Assembly: GCF_046271865.1 (NCBI RefSeq)
Contig: NZ_CP176580.1
Span: 3,968,001 to 4,032,000 of the forward strand
DNA from: Nitrincola salilacus
GTDB taxonomy: Bacteria > Pseudomonadota > Gammaproteobacteria > Pseudomonadales > Balneatricaceae
Length of the DNA stretch: 64,000 nucleotides
Reading direction: 5' to 3'
Positions 1 to 8,629 of the stretch are shown here, piece by piece. A program made the position numbers and the translations under genes. Numbering within the stretch: position 1 is the first letter of the stretch; each line of letters begins with the position of its first letter. The notes beneath the pieces were generated by a model. It ran no database searches. It saw only the letters and a list, made by a program, of their open reading frames with translations, and had not been told where the DNA came from.

Positions 1-2045
1 TCTCCTTCAACAATCCGCATGGCGCCTGCCCGACCTGTGACGGGTTGGGTGTAAAGCAGTATTTTGATCCGCAGAAGGTGGTTCAGGATGCCAGTCTGAC
101 GCTGTCCGAGGGTGCGATCCGTGGTTGGGACAGACGTAATCTCTACTACTTCCAGCAGCTCAAATCGGTGGCGGAGCATTATAAGTTTGATCTGGACACG
201 CCGTTCAACCAGATAGCACCGGAACATCAGCAGGTGATTCTGTACGGCAGTGGTGAAGATGATGTGACCTTCCATTATGTCAACGATCGCGGCCACAGCA
301 TCAGCAAGGCACATCCTTTCGAAGGTGTACTGAACAATCTTGAGCGACGCTATCGCGAAACCGAATCCGATATGGTGCGCGAAGATCTTGCCCGCTATCT
401 GAACATGCAGCCCTGCCCCAGCTGTCACGGTACTCGTCTGCGTCGTGAGGCGCGGCATGTCTTTGTGGATAACCGCACCCTGCCACAGCTGGTCAGCCTG
501 CCGATCGGTGACAGCAAGCGCTACTTCGACCAGTTGCAACTGCCCGGCAAACAGGGCGAGATCGCCGACAAGATTCTCAAGGAGATACGCCAACGCCTGG
601 CATTTCTGGTCAACGTTGGCCTCGACTATCTGTCACTTGAGCGCAGTGCAGAAACGCTCTCCGGCGGTGAAGCGCAACGTATCCGTCTGGCCAGTCAGAT
701 CGGTGCCGGCCTGGTCGGCGTGATGTATATTCTGGATGAGCCCTCCATCGGCCTGCATCAGCGCGATAATGACCGCCTGCTCGAAACCCTGCGCCATCTG
801 CGCGATCTGGGCAACACCGTAATCGTGGTAGAGCATGATGAGGATGCGATCCGCATGGCGGATCATGTGATCGATATCGGCCCGGGTGCAGGTGTGCACG
901 GCGGCAAGGTGATTGCAGCTGGCACACCCGAGCAGGTGATGGCTTGCCCGGAATCGATGACCGGTCAGTATCTGTCTGGTGTACGCTGCATTGCCGTGCC
1001 GCCAAAGCGCCACCCGGCTGACCCGACAAAGATGCTGCATCTGAAAGGGGCACGCGGCAATAACCTGAAGAATGTGAACCTGTCGATTCCGGTCGGCTTG
1101 ATGACCTGTGTCACTGGCGTGTCCGGTTCGGGCAAATCCACGCTGATCAACAGCACCCTCTATCCGATTGCGGCCACGGCACTCAATCATGCCACCACAC
1201 TTGAAGCATCCGATCATGATGCAATCGAGGGACTGGAACATTTCGACAAGGTGATCGATATCGATCAGAGCCCGATCGGACGCACACCTCGCTCTAACCC
1301 GGCCACCTATACCGGCATTTTCACTCCGATTCGCGAACTCTTTGCCGGCACTCAGGAGGCACGCTCACGTGGCTACAAGCCCGGACGTTTCAGCTTCAAC
1401 GTCAAGGGCGGGCGCTGCGAAGCCTGCCAGGGCGATGGCGTGATCAAGGTCGAGATGCACTTCCTGCCGGATATATTTGTGCCCTGCGACGTTTGCCACA
1501 GCAAGCGCTATAACCGCGAAACGCTGGAGGTGAAATACAAAGGCAAGAGCATCGACGAAGTGCTGCAGATGACGGTTGAGGACGCACGCGAGTTCTTCGA
1601 TGCGATTCCAGCCCTGTCGCGCAAACTGCAGACTCTGATCGATGTTGGCCTGAGCTATATCCGCCTTGGGCAAAGCGCTACAACCCTCTCCGGTGGTGAA
1701 GCACAGCGGGTCAAGCTGGCCAAGGAGCTGTCAAAGCGTGATACCGGCAAGACTCTCTATATTCTGGATGAGCCGACCACCGGTCTGCACTTCTATGATA
1801 TCCAGCAGTTGCTCAACGTCCTTAACCGCTTGCGCGATCACGGCAACACTATCGTCGTGATTGAGCACAACCTGGATGTAATCAAGACCGCCGACTGGGT
1901 GGTGGATCTGGGGCCGGAAGGCGGCACAGGTGGTGGAGAAATAATCGCCACCGGCACACCCGAGGCGATTATTGAAGTCGAGCGCTCCCATACCGGGCGC
2001 TTCCTGAAACCCTTGCTGCAGAAAAGCCTAGAGCAGAAAGCCTAG
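1..2045 (+). CDS. uvrA: UvrABC excinuclease subunit A, 5' end outside window
   Basis: DNA-damage-recognition ATPase of nucleotide excision repair; cytoplasmic dimer that loads UvrB. The frame is open from base 3, so the gene starts before the window; about 680 of the usual ~940 residues are present. The visible part begins inside the first zinc module (CPTC) and continues through the insertion domain and the first ABC signature (LSGGEAQRIRLA) with Walker B ILDEPSIGLHQRD. The second Walker A (GVSGSGKST), the second zinc module (CEACQGDG ... CDVC), the second signature (LSGGEAQRVKLA) and ILDEPTTGLH follow. The C-terminus lies in a short tandem repeat (2020-2057), and the stop codon shares bases with the stop of the convergent downstream gene. 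Confidence 0.97.
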   Translation, partial: SFNNPHGACPTCDGLGVKQYFDPQKVVQDASLTLSEGAIRGWDRRNLYYFQQLKSVAEHYKFDLDTPFNQIAPEHQQVILYGSGEDDVTFHYVNDRGHSISKAHPFEGVLNNLERRYRETESDMVREDLARYLNMQPCPSCHGTRLRREARHVFVDNRTLPQLVSLPIGDSKRYFDQLQLPGKQGEIADKILKEIRQRLAFLVNVGLDYLSLERSAETLSGGEAQRIRLASQIGAGLVGVMYILDEPSIGLHQRDNDRLLETLRHLRDLGNTVIVVEHDEDAIRMADHVIDIGPGAGVHGGKVIAAGTPEQVMACPESMTGQYLSGVRCIAVPPKRHPADPTKMLHLKGARGNNLKNVNLSIPVGLMTCVTGVSGSGKSTLINSTLYPIAATALNHATTLEASDHDAIEGLEHFDKVIDIDQSPIGRTPRSNPATYTGIFTPIRELFAGTQEARSRGYKPGRFSFNVKGGRCEACQGDGVIKVEMHFLPDIFVPCDVCHSKRYNRETLEVKYKGKSIDEVLQMTVEDAREFFDAIPALSRKLQTLIDVGLSYIRLGQSATTLSGGEAQRVKLAKELSKRDTGKTLYILDEPTTGLHFYDIQQLLNVLNRLRDHGNTIVVIEHNLDVIKTADWVVDLGPEGGTGGGEIIATGTPEAIIEVERSHTGRFLKPLLQKSLEQKA

Positions 2046-2057
2046 AGCAAAAAGCCC
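2020..2057. repeat. tandem repeat at the uvrA/antiporter convergent stop
   Basis: Two near-identical 14-15-bp units (agaaaagcctagagc, agaaagcctagagc) and a partial third cover the last codons of uvrA and the stop codons of both convergent genes. Confidence 0.7.
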
Positions 2058-3526
2058 AGCAGCAGGAAGCCAATAGTGGCCAGAAAACCACCCAGCAATG
2101 CATAGGGCAACTGGGTGATCGCATGCGACATGGGGCTGATCCCGCAAGCCTTGGCCGAGAGCACTGTCGAGTCGCCATAGAAGCAGGCATGTGAACCAAA
2201 CGCCGAGGCCGAGATCATCGCACCGATCACCAGTGCCATATTGGCATCCACGGCCTGGGTCAGTGGCAGGATGATCGGCATGCCGACCACGAAAATCCCC
2301 CAGAAGGATGCCGTCGCAAACGCCAGACCCGCCATGATCAGAAAGGCTACCGCCGGCAGCAGATCAGATGTCATGTAGGGCGTGGTGGCGTGAATCACAT
2401 ACTCGGTGGTACCCAGGGTATTGTTCACCTCGGCCAGCATGAAGCCGCAAAAGAGCGTGCCCAGCGGCGCGATCATGCTGACAAAGCCGTTCAGGATCGC
2501 ATCGAACATCTGCAACATCGACATCAGTCGCTGTACCAGATAGAGCGCCAGCGTGACAAAGATCGCCGCCATCGCGCCGGACATGATATCGATATCAAAA
2601 TACCAGGTGAAAAAGATCAGTGAACCGATCGGCACAAAGAAGTTGAACAGATTGGTCGCTTTTGCCTCCTCCTGCAGATCCCGACTGTAAGGCTCATCCT
2701 CAACGCTGAGTACCCGACCGGTGGTTTCAGCGCGCATTTCAGCCGCTTTCATTCTGCCCAGCAGCGGTAACTTGCCACTGATCGCCAGCAGTACTATCAG
2801 CAGACAGATCCAGGCATAAAGCATATAGGGGATCGCCTGAATAAACAGCGACATGCCATCACCCTTACCCGCCACACCATTCTCCTCCAGCAGGCCGGAG
2901 AAGAAGACCGCCCAGGTGGAGAAAGGCAGGATGATACAGACAGGTGCTGCCGTGGAATCCACCACATAGGAGAGAAACTCGCGCGAGGTTTTCACCTTGT
3001 CGGCCGCCTTGCGCATCGAAGAGCCGATAGTCATCGCATTCAGGTAATCATCGATAAATATCAGCATCCCCAACCCCATGGTGGAAAAAAGCGTACCCTT
3101 CTTGCTGTGCACCCTTTTCGTGAGCCAGTTGCCGAATGCTGCCGCCCCGCCACCGATCGTAACCAGTCCTATCATGCTGCCCATCAGACCACAGGCGATG
3201 AAGATCCAGGCCACCGTCTCATTCATGAACACATCCAGAAAGGTGTCGCCGAGGGCAGGAATGAACTCCCCCAAAGGATTAGTCATAATCAAACCCACCA
3301 GCACGCCGATAAACAGCGACTCGATGGTGCGTTTGGTATAGAGGGCTGTAATCACCACCACAGAGGTGGGAAAAAGACTCAACAGGCCGTAGCCATCCGA
3401 CGTATCCAAAGACTGAAAGCTGTAAAAAGCCATCGCACAGACCGCCAGAGATATCAGAGCGACTGCCATGGACTGCAGGGGGCGCCCTCGATCTGCTTCG
3501 AGGCTTACACTATTTGAACTATGCAT
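2042..3526 (-). CDS. NhaC-family Na+/H+ antiporter-like transporter
   Basis: A 494-residue inner-membrane protein with about 11-12 hydrophobic helices, of the NhaC family (Na_H_antiporter fold). Visible family features are the glycine-rich segment VTIGGGAAAFGNWL, the acidic helix LIFIDDYLNAMTIG near residue 165, and the C-terminal HACFYGDSTVLSA. Family members exchange Na+ or H+ and some carry organic substrates. It is last in a leftward run aminotransferase - aguA - this gene (84-bp gap after aguA), so a polyamine or agmatine substrate is plausible but is inference from context. The upstream AAGGA supports the ATG start. Confidence 0.82.
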   Translation of the reverse strand: MHSSNSVSLEADRGRPLQSMAVALISLAVCAMAFYSFQSLDTSDGYGLLSLFPTSVVVITALYTKRTIESLFIGVLVGLIMTNPLGEFIPALGDTFLDVFMNETVAWIFIACGLMGSMIGLVTIGGGAAAFGNWLTKRVHSKKGTLFSTMGLGMLIFIDDYLNAMTIGSSMRKAADKVKTSREFLSYVVDSTAAPVCIILPFSTWAVFFSGLLEENGVAGKGDGMSLFIQAIPYMLYAWICLLIVLLAISGKLPLLGRMKAAEMRAETTGRVLSVEDEPYSRDLQEEAKATNLFNFFVPIGSLIFFTWYFDIDIMSGAMAAIFVTLALYLVQRLMSMLQMFDAILNGFVSMIAPLGTLFCGFMLAEVNNTLGTTEYVIHATTPYMTSDLLPAVAFLIMAGLAFATASFWGIFVVGMPIILPLTQAVDANMALVIGAMISASAFGSHACFYGDSTVLSAKACGISPMSHAITQLPYALLGGFLATIGFLLLGFLL

Positions 3527-3610
3527 ATTTTTATTATCCTTTGTCAGTTCGAACCTGGTCCGGCGTCACACCACGCAGGGTGTGGACGCCAGCCATGAAG
3601 CAGCCGCCGA

Positions 3611-4708
3611 TCAGCGCGCCGGCTGCTGTTGAGTGATGCAGTGAATATTGCCACCACCAAGCAGAATTTCGCGGGCATTCACACCGATCACCTCCCGCTC
3701 AGGGAAGATCCGCTGCAAACAGGCACGCGCCTCCTCATCCCGGGCCGGATCCAGCAACGGAAACACCACCACCTGATTGCCGATATAGAAATTCACATAG
3801 GAGCCCGCCAGACGCTCACCCGCCTCACGCGGATGACTGTCTCGATTGAGATGGATGCCACCCGCTTCAGCCGGGCTGATATAAAGTGGACCGGGATGAG
3901 GCAGTTTGTGAATCGTCAGCGATCGACCTTTCGCATCACACGTGTTGCTCAGCACCTCGTAAGCCTCACGCGCAATCGCATACTGGGGATCATCCGGATC
4001 ATCACACCAGTGCAGGGCAACTTCTCCCGGGCGTACGAAACAGGCCAGATTGTCGATATGCCCGTCGGTCTCATCATTGAAGGTGCCACGCCCGATCCAG
4101 ATCACCTTGCTGATATTCAGATACTGCGCCAGCAGCGATTCGATCTCCTCCCGGCTCAGATCAGGGTTACGATTGGGATTGAGCAGACACTCCTCTGTGG
4201 TCATCAGCGTGCCCTCACCATCCACATGGATCGAGCCGCCTTCCAGTATCAGCGGCGCGCGGAAGACCGGATCACCGCTGATGCCGCAGATTTTCTGCGC
4301 CACCCGCTGATCCTTGTCCCAGGGGAAGTAGAGACCGCCATTCAGACCACCCCAGGCGTTGAAGCCCCAATCGATACCTGCCCGGAGCCCCCTGTCATTA
4401 ATGACATAGGTGGGGCCGGTATCTCTTACCCAGCTATCGTTGCTGCTGATCTCCACCACCCGGATATGTGGCGCCAGCATCTCCCGGGCATGCTCATACT
4501 GAGCATCACTGACACCGACATACACGGTTTCACTGTGCGCAATCGCCTCAGCCACAGCGGCAAACGCCTCCTGCGCCGGCCGACCGCCAAGACGCCAGAC
4601 ATCCGGCCGCTCCGGCCAGATCATCCAGCAGGCCTCATGGGGTTCAAACTCGCCCGGCATGCGAAAACCCGCTGCACGGAGATCACTTATCTGTTTTTCT
4701 ATCGACAT
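3611..4708 (-). CDS. aguA: agmatine deiminase
   Basis: Hydrolyses agmatine to N-carbamoylputrescine and ammonia; cytoplasmic. The 365 residues match the family length. Diagnostic segments are the N-terminal MPGEFEPHEACWMIWPERPDVW, the substrate site NDSWVRDTGPT (near residue 93), EGGSIHVDGEGT, the catalytic histidine in DETDGHIDNLACF, and the nucleophile C357 in the terminal GGGNIHCITQQQP. It lies 23 bp downstream of the aminotransferase on the same strand and probably shares its promoter. The next enzyme, AguB, is not adjacent; a carbamoylase of another family at 7201-8466 may replace it. Confidence 0.95.
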   Translation of the reverse strand: MSIEKQISDLRAAGFRMPGEFEPHEACWMIWPERPDVWRLGGRPAQEAFAAVAEAIAHSETVYVGVSDAQYEHAREMLAPHIRVVEISSNDSWVRDTGPTYVINDRGLRAGIDWGFNAWGGLNGGLYFPWDKDQRVAQKICGISGDPVFRAPLILEGGSIHVDGEGTLMTTEECLLNPNRNPDLSREEIESLLAQYLNISKVIWIGRGTFNDETDGHIDNLACFVRPGEVALHWCDDPDDPQYAIAREAYEVLSNTCDAKGRSLTIHKLPHPGPLYISPAEAGGIHLNRDSHPREAGERLAGSYVNFYIGNQVVVFPLLDPARDEEARACLQRIFPEREVIGVNAREILLGGGNIHCITQQQPAR

Positions 4709-4731
4709 GATTGTTACTCGAATAAAAGGAA

Positions 4732-6123
4732 TCAGCTTTTCAGATAGCCATCGGTGATCAGGGATTCGATGGTGCTAAGAATGCTCTGACGCAAAATACC
4801 GACCACTTGATCGACGGTTTCATGGGTCCAGATCAATGGCGGCGACAGCACATTCAGATGAGCAATCGGACGCACGATCAGACCGCGCTTCTGACACTCC
4901 TTCGCAATGCGTCGTCCGACATTCGCCTCCATTGGCAGCAGTTCGCGGGTCTCTTTATTCGCCACACTCTCGATCCCCATCATGAAGTGACTGCCACGCA
5001 CATCACCGACAATCTGCAGATCCTGCAGTGTCTTCAACTGCTGCTCCAGATAGGGACCAACCTCTCGCACATGCTCGCACAGCTGCTCGCGTTCCATGAT
5101 CTCGATATTTTTCAGCGCCACGGCACAAGCCACCGGATGACCGGAATAGGTGAAACCGGTACTGAACACACCGTCGGCACACTGGGGTTTGCTGATCACC
5201 GCATAGATCTCATCACTGAGCAGTGTTGCACCGAGCGGGATATAACCTGAGGTCAGACCCTTGGCGCAGTTAATGATGTCTGGCTTGATACCGAACACCG
5301 CTTCGGAGGCAAAGAAGTGCCCGAGACGGCCGAACGCCGTGACCACCTCATCGGAGATATAGAGCATGCCGTAGCGCTTGCATACCTCATACATCCGCTT
5401 GTGATAGCCCTCAGGCGCCACCAACACACCGCCGGCCCCCATGATCGGCTCGGCAATGAAGGCGGCTACCTTCTCCTCACCACCCAGACGCTGAATAGCG
5501 CTCTCGAAATCCGCCACCAGATAATCACAGTAATCCGCTTCGCTCATTCCCTGCGGACGGCGATAGCAGTTGGCCTCTTCCACATGGTGAATAAACTGAT
5601 GTGCGGTATCAAAGCCCCAGTTGTTACTCTCAATCCCAGTCAGTGTGGCCGACACATAGGTAGTGCCGTGATAACCGTTGCGGCGAGAGATGATCTGCTT
5701 CTTATCTTTCTTGCCGAGCTGGTTGAAGTAGTAGTGAATGATGCGGATGGTGGTGTCATTCGCGACCGAGCCACCACAGCTGTAAAACACGTGATTCAGA
5801 TTATCCGGCGCCAACTCGGCCAGCTTGGCGGCCAGTTGCGTGGCCGGAATATTGGACAGATTATTGAACGGGGAATAGTAGGCCATCTTCTGCGCCTGCT
5901 CAGCCATTACCTGACCTATCTCAGCCCGGCCATGACCGATATTCACACACCACAGCCCAGCAATGCCGTCGATAAAACGGTTACCCTTAGCATCCTGAAC
6001 ATAGATGCCATCGCTGTCGGTAATCAGGTCGCAGCCCTCTTTCTGAAACACCGAAAAGTCGGTGAAAGGGTGCACGAAGTGGGCTTTATCCTGCTCCCAG
6101 AGCTGGTTGATATCATAAGCCAT
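4732..6123 (-). CDS. class III PLP aminotransferase (putrescine/polyamine:pyruvate type)
   Basis: A 463-residue fold-type I aminotransferase of the omega-amino acid/polyamine:pyruvate group. SCGGSVAND (115-123) binds the cofactor phosphate, ISDEVVTAFGR carries the PLP-ring Asp258, and NCAKGLTSGYIPLG carries the Schiff-base Lys288. Pseudomonas SpuC-like enzymes convert putrescine to 4-aminobutanal with pyruvate as acceptor. Cotranscription with agmatine deiminase fits that role, though other diamines or beta-alanine cannot be excluded. GAGG 8 bases before the ATG supports the start. It is first in the leftward operon and divergent from the LuxR regulator; a candidate operator lies about 75 bp upstream. 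Confidence 0.87.
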   Translation of the reverse strand: MAYDINQLWEQDKAHFVHPFTDFSVFQKEGCDLITDSDGIYVQDAKGNRFIDGIAGLWCVNIGHGRAEIGQVMAEQAQKMAYYSPFNNLSNIPATQLAAKLAELAPDNLNHVFYSCGGSVANDTTIRIIHYYFNQLGKKDKKQIISRRNGYHGTTYVSATLTGIESNNWGFDTAHQFIHHVEEANCYRRPQGMSEADYCDYLVADFESAIQRLGGEEKVAAFIAEPIMGAGGVLVAPEGYHKRMYEVCKRYGMLYISDEVVTAFGRLGHFFASEAVFGIKPDIINCAKGLTSGYIPLGATLLSDEIYAVISKPQCADGVFSTGFTYSGHPVACAVALKNIEIMEREQLCEHVREVGPYLEQQLKTLQDLQIVGDVRGSHFMMGIESVANKETRELLPMEANVGRRIAKECQKRGLIVRPIAHLNVLSPPLIWTHETVDQVVGILRQSILSTIESLITDGYLKS

Positions 6124-6156
6124 CGCATTTGCCTCGCCATTATCTGTGTTATAGAG

Positions 6157-6166
6157 TTATCGATAA
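6157..6166. promoter_or_regulatory. 10-bp perfect palindrome in the divergent promoter
   Basis: TTATCGATAA lies 34 bp before the aminotransferase start and about 65 bp before the luxR-type start. It could be an operator; short AT palindromes also occur by chance. Confidence 0.3.
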
Positions 6167-6198
6167 GCACAAAGTACTATCGGGGACAAAGCGCGCTC

Positions 6199-6217
6199 TA
6201 TACCCCCGAATGGATAG
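6199..6217 (-). promoter_or_regulatory. candidate operator, copy 1 of a shared 19-bp element
   Basis: On the minus strand (sense for the aminotransferase operon) the pattern is CTATCC-N3-CGGGGGTATA. The same pattern in the same orientation relative to its gene lies upstream of the carbamoylase at 7063-7081. Sixteen of nineteen positions are fixed and the last ten are identical. The element lies 76 bp before the aminotransferase start. The regulator encoded between the two copies is the natural candidate to bind it (inference). Confidence 0.55.
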
Positions 6218-6230
6218 GCAACCACATCAC

Positions 6231-7034
6231 ATGAATAAAACCGGACTGACTGCTGCGGCATCAGAAAGCTGGCATCGCGATCTGGCAAAACTGATCGATC
6301 ATATCCGTTTGCACAGCTTTCCCGAGGTGCTGCAACAGACGCTTCAGCATCTGGTGCATTTCGACACGCTGCTGGTTGCCACCTACAAACATGCTTACAA
6401 ACCCATCGTCGTGCTCGGCAAGCATCCACAGCGGCTCGACCCGGTACTGTCCAGATATGTTAACGAGCTCTACATCCTCGACCCACTGTTCAATGCGCTG
6501 CAGATTGGTATGTCGGGAGGCATCTACCGATTGAAGGAGATAGCGCCAGACTCCTTTGAAAGCACCGAATACTTCCACTCCTGCTACCACGAATTCGATC
6601 TGGTGGATGAGGTCATCATCGTCACACCTCTGGAGAACGACGTACATTTCACCATCTCACTGGGGCGAAAATCCCATCTTGGCAGCATCACCCGTGCCGA
6701 GCGCAACCGGCTGCAGAGCATATTTCCGGTCATCAGCGCCCTGATTCACCAGTTCTGGCTGGCACAATCGGCCGAATATCTGCCTCAGGAAGCGACCAAC
6801 AACAGTATGGAATATGCGCTGCAGACCTTCGGCAGCGGCGTACTGACTCCACGCGAACAGGAGATCACGGGGCTGGTACTGCAAGGCCACTCCAGCAAAG
6901 CGATCGCCCGCATGCTGGATATCAGCGCCGGAACGGTGAAAGTACATCGCAAGCATATCCACGCTCGCCTGAACACCTCGACTCAGTCTGAACTTTTTTC
7001 CATGTTTCTCGGACATCTGAACAGCCTCTCCTGA
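6231..7034 (+). CDS. LuxR-type transcriptional regulator of the agmatine locus
   Basis: 267 residues. An N-terminal ~190-residue sensor region has no recognised motif. It is followed by a GerE/LuxR helix-turn-helix: LTPREQEITGLVLQG, SSKAIARMLDISAGTVKVHRKHI. The first ATG after the divergent promoter (MNKTGLTAAA) is chosen; the frame stays open upstream but without a better start. It sits between the two polyamine transcription units, each preceded by the same 19-bp element, so it is probably their regulator. Ligand unknown. There is no receiver domain, so it is not a classical response regulator. Confidence 0.85.
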   Translation: MNKTGLTAAASESWHRDLAKLIDHIRLHSFPEVLQQTLQHLVHFDTLLVATYKHAYKPIVVLGKHPQRLDPVLSRYVNELYILDPLFNALQIGMSGGIYRLKEIAPDSFESTEYFHSCYHEFDLVDEVIIVTPLENDVHFTISLGRKSHLGSITRAERNRLQSIFPVISALIHQFWLAQSAEYLPQEATNNSMEYALQTFGSGVLTPREQEITGLVLQGHSSKAIARMLDISAGTVKVHRKHIHARLNTSTQSELFSMFLGHLNSLS

Positions 7035-7062
7035 TCTCCTGTCACTCCATCAAGACAGCTCT

Positions 7063-7081
7063 CTATCCCACCGGGGGTATA
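7063..7081 (+). promoter_or_regulatory. candidate operator, copy 2 of a shared 19-bp element
   Basis: CTATCC-N3-CGGGGGTATA, ending 119 bp before the carbamoylase start codon. It is in the same orientation relative to its gene as copy 1 at 6199-6217. Similarity fades over the next ten bases. Confidence 0.55.
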
Positions 7082-7200
7082 TCGCCCGTTTGCCGGCATC
7101 GCTAGATTGGCTCTGCATAAACCCTTTTCCGACTGAATGGCGTCAATTAACCCTATTCAGCACAACGAACCGAACTGGGTAACTGACGAGGAGAGCCCTG

Positions 7201-8466
7201 ATGCCTGAACTGATACCTGAACTGATACCTGAACTGAAAATCAATGCCGAGCGGATCTGGAACAGCCTGATGGAGATGGGGCAGATAGGCGAAACCGCTG
7301 CCGGTGGCAGTTGCCGACTGGCACTGACCGAACTGGATAAACAGGGACGCGACCTGTTTGTACGCTGGTGTCGCGAGGCCGGTTGCGAGATTCATATTGA
7401 CCGGATCGGCAACATCTACGCCCGCCGTCCCGGTACTGACCCTGACGCCCTGCCGATCGCCACCGGCAGCCACCTGGACACCCAGCCGACCGGTGGCAAA
7501 TTCGATGGTGTTTACGGCTGCCTGTCCGGTCTGGAAGTGATTCGCAGCCTGAATGACCAGGGGATTACGACACGCCGACCGATCGAGGTGGTGATCTGGA
7601 CCAACGAAGAGGGCTCGCGCTTCGCCCCGGCCATGGTGGCATCCGGTGTCTATGCCGGTAAATTCACACTCGAATATGCCCTTCAGCAGCGGGATCATCA
7701 GGGAATCAGCCTGGATGAAGCACTGAAATCGATCGGTTATCAGGGCGATATTGCTGTCGGCGCCCGCCGCTTCCAGCGCTTTATCGAACTGCATATCGAA
7801 CAGGGCCCGGTACTTGAGCGTGAAGGCGAAGAGATAGGTGTCGTAGAGGGTGTGCTGGGCATGCGCTGGTATGATGTACGCGTCGAAGGGGTTTCGGCAC
7901 ATGCCGGCCCCACACCCATGAGTTATCGCAAGGATGCTCTGGCAGCCAGTGCCCTGATGATCAGCGAGCTGATTGAGCTGGCGGATCGGCGCGAGACTGA
8001 GTCCGGACGCTGTACCATCGGTGAGTTGGATGTTATCAAGGCATCGCGCAACGTAATTCCCGGCGCTGTGCGCTTCTCGCTGGACCTGCGCAACGCGACA
8101 GAACAGGGGCTACAGGCGATGGAAGAGGAAGCGGCTGCATTGATCGACCGTATCGCCCAGACACGCGGTGTAAAGGTCACACTGGAGCAGATCTGGAACT
8201 CTCCTCCGGTGTTTTTTGATCCCGACACCGTCAACCGGATTGAACAGACGACTCAAGCCAGTGGCCTGAGCTATCGTCGTATGGTCAGCGGGGCGGGACA
8301 TGATGCCGTCAATATTGCCAGCACCACCCCCACAGCGATGATATTCATCCCTTCAGTCGGCGGCATCAGTCATAACGAGACGGAGTATTCAACACCCGAA
8401 CAGATAGCTCAGGGTGCACAGATTCTGCTGAATGTCATGCATCAGGCTGCCGGTCAAAACGACTGA
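7201..8466 (+). CDS. Zn-dependent amidase of the hydantoinase/carbamoylase family (M20)
   Basis: A 421-residue metal-dependent N-carbamoyl/amide hydrolase of the HyuC/AmaB/allantoate amidohydrolase type. Metal and substrate motifs are TGSHLDTQPTGGKFDGVYG (ligands H and D), WTNEEGSRFAPAM (Glu pair), the ELHIEQGPVLE histidine, GVSAHAGPTPM (dimerisation domain) and SGAGHDAVNIA. The second residue group is encoded by three 12-bp repeats (PELIPELIPELK). Family members cleave N-carbamoyl compounds. Next to AguA, which produces N-carbamoylputrescine, this could do the job usually done by nitrilase-type AguB (inference). The GAGGAG upstream supports the ATG. Confidence 0.85.
   Translation: MPELIPELIPELKINAERIWNSLMEMGQIGETAAGGSCRLALTELDKQGRDLFVRWCREAGCEIHIDRIGNIYARRPGTDPDALPIATGSHLDTQPTGGKFDGVYGCLSGLEVIRSLNDQGITTRRPIEVVIWTNEEGSRFAPAMVASGVYAGKFTLEYALQQRDHQGISLDEALKSIGYQGDIAVGARRFQRFIELHIEQGPVLEREGEEIGVVEGVLGMRWYDVRVEGVSAHAGPTPMSYRKDALAASALMISELIELADRRETESGRCTIGELDVIKASRNVIPGAVRFSLDLRNATEQGLQAMEEEAAALIDRIAQTRGVKVTLEQIWNSPPVFFDPDTVNRIEQTTQASGLSYRRMVSGAGHDAVNIASTTPTAMIFIPSVGGISHNETEYSTPEQIAQGAQILLNVMHQAAGQND
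7204..7239 (+). repeat. three 12-bp tandem units at the carbamoylase N-terminus
   Basis: CCTGAACTGATA twice, then CCTGAACTGAAA, in frame and adding Pro-Glu-Leu-Ile repeats directly after the start Met. Looser relatives (cctgaacc, ctgaact) recur just after the stop codon at 8461-8505. Confidence 0.85.
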
Positions 8467-8580
8467 ACCAACGCCTGAACCAGAGACTGAACTAACCACT
8501 AAACCACCGCATATCAGGCAAATGTCAGGCGAACTGGCAACTGCTCCTGCGTTGCCAGCATACTACACATCCCTGTGCAT

Positions 8581-8612
8581 AAAAAAACCACATCGCAAGA
8601 TGTGGTTTTTTT
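8581..8612. terminator. bidirectional rho-independent terminator
   Basis: An A-run, the stem AACCACATC-GCAA-GATGTGGTT and a T-run make a hairpin with U-tracts on both strands. It sits between the convergent carbamoylase and malic enzyme genes. Confidence 0.9.
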
Positions 8613-8629
8613 GTTCAGCCTGCTGGTGA

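Noticed and set aside
3629..4747. 372-codon frame on the plus strand opposite agmatine deiminase
   Set aside because: Antisense to a gene with full family motifs; composition and lack of motifs mark it as a shadow.
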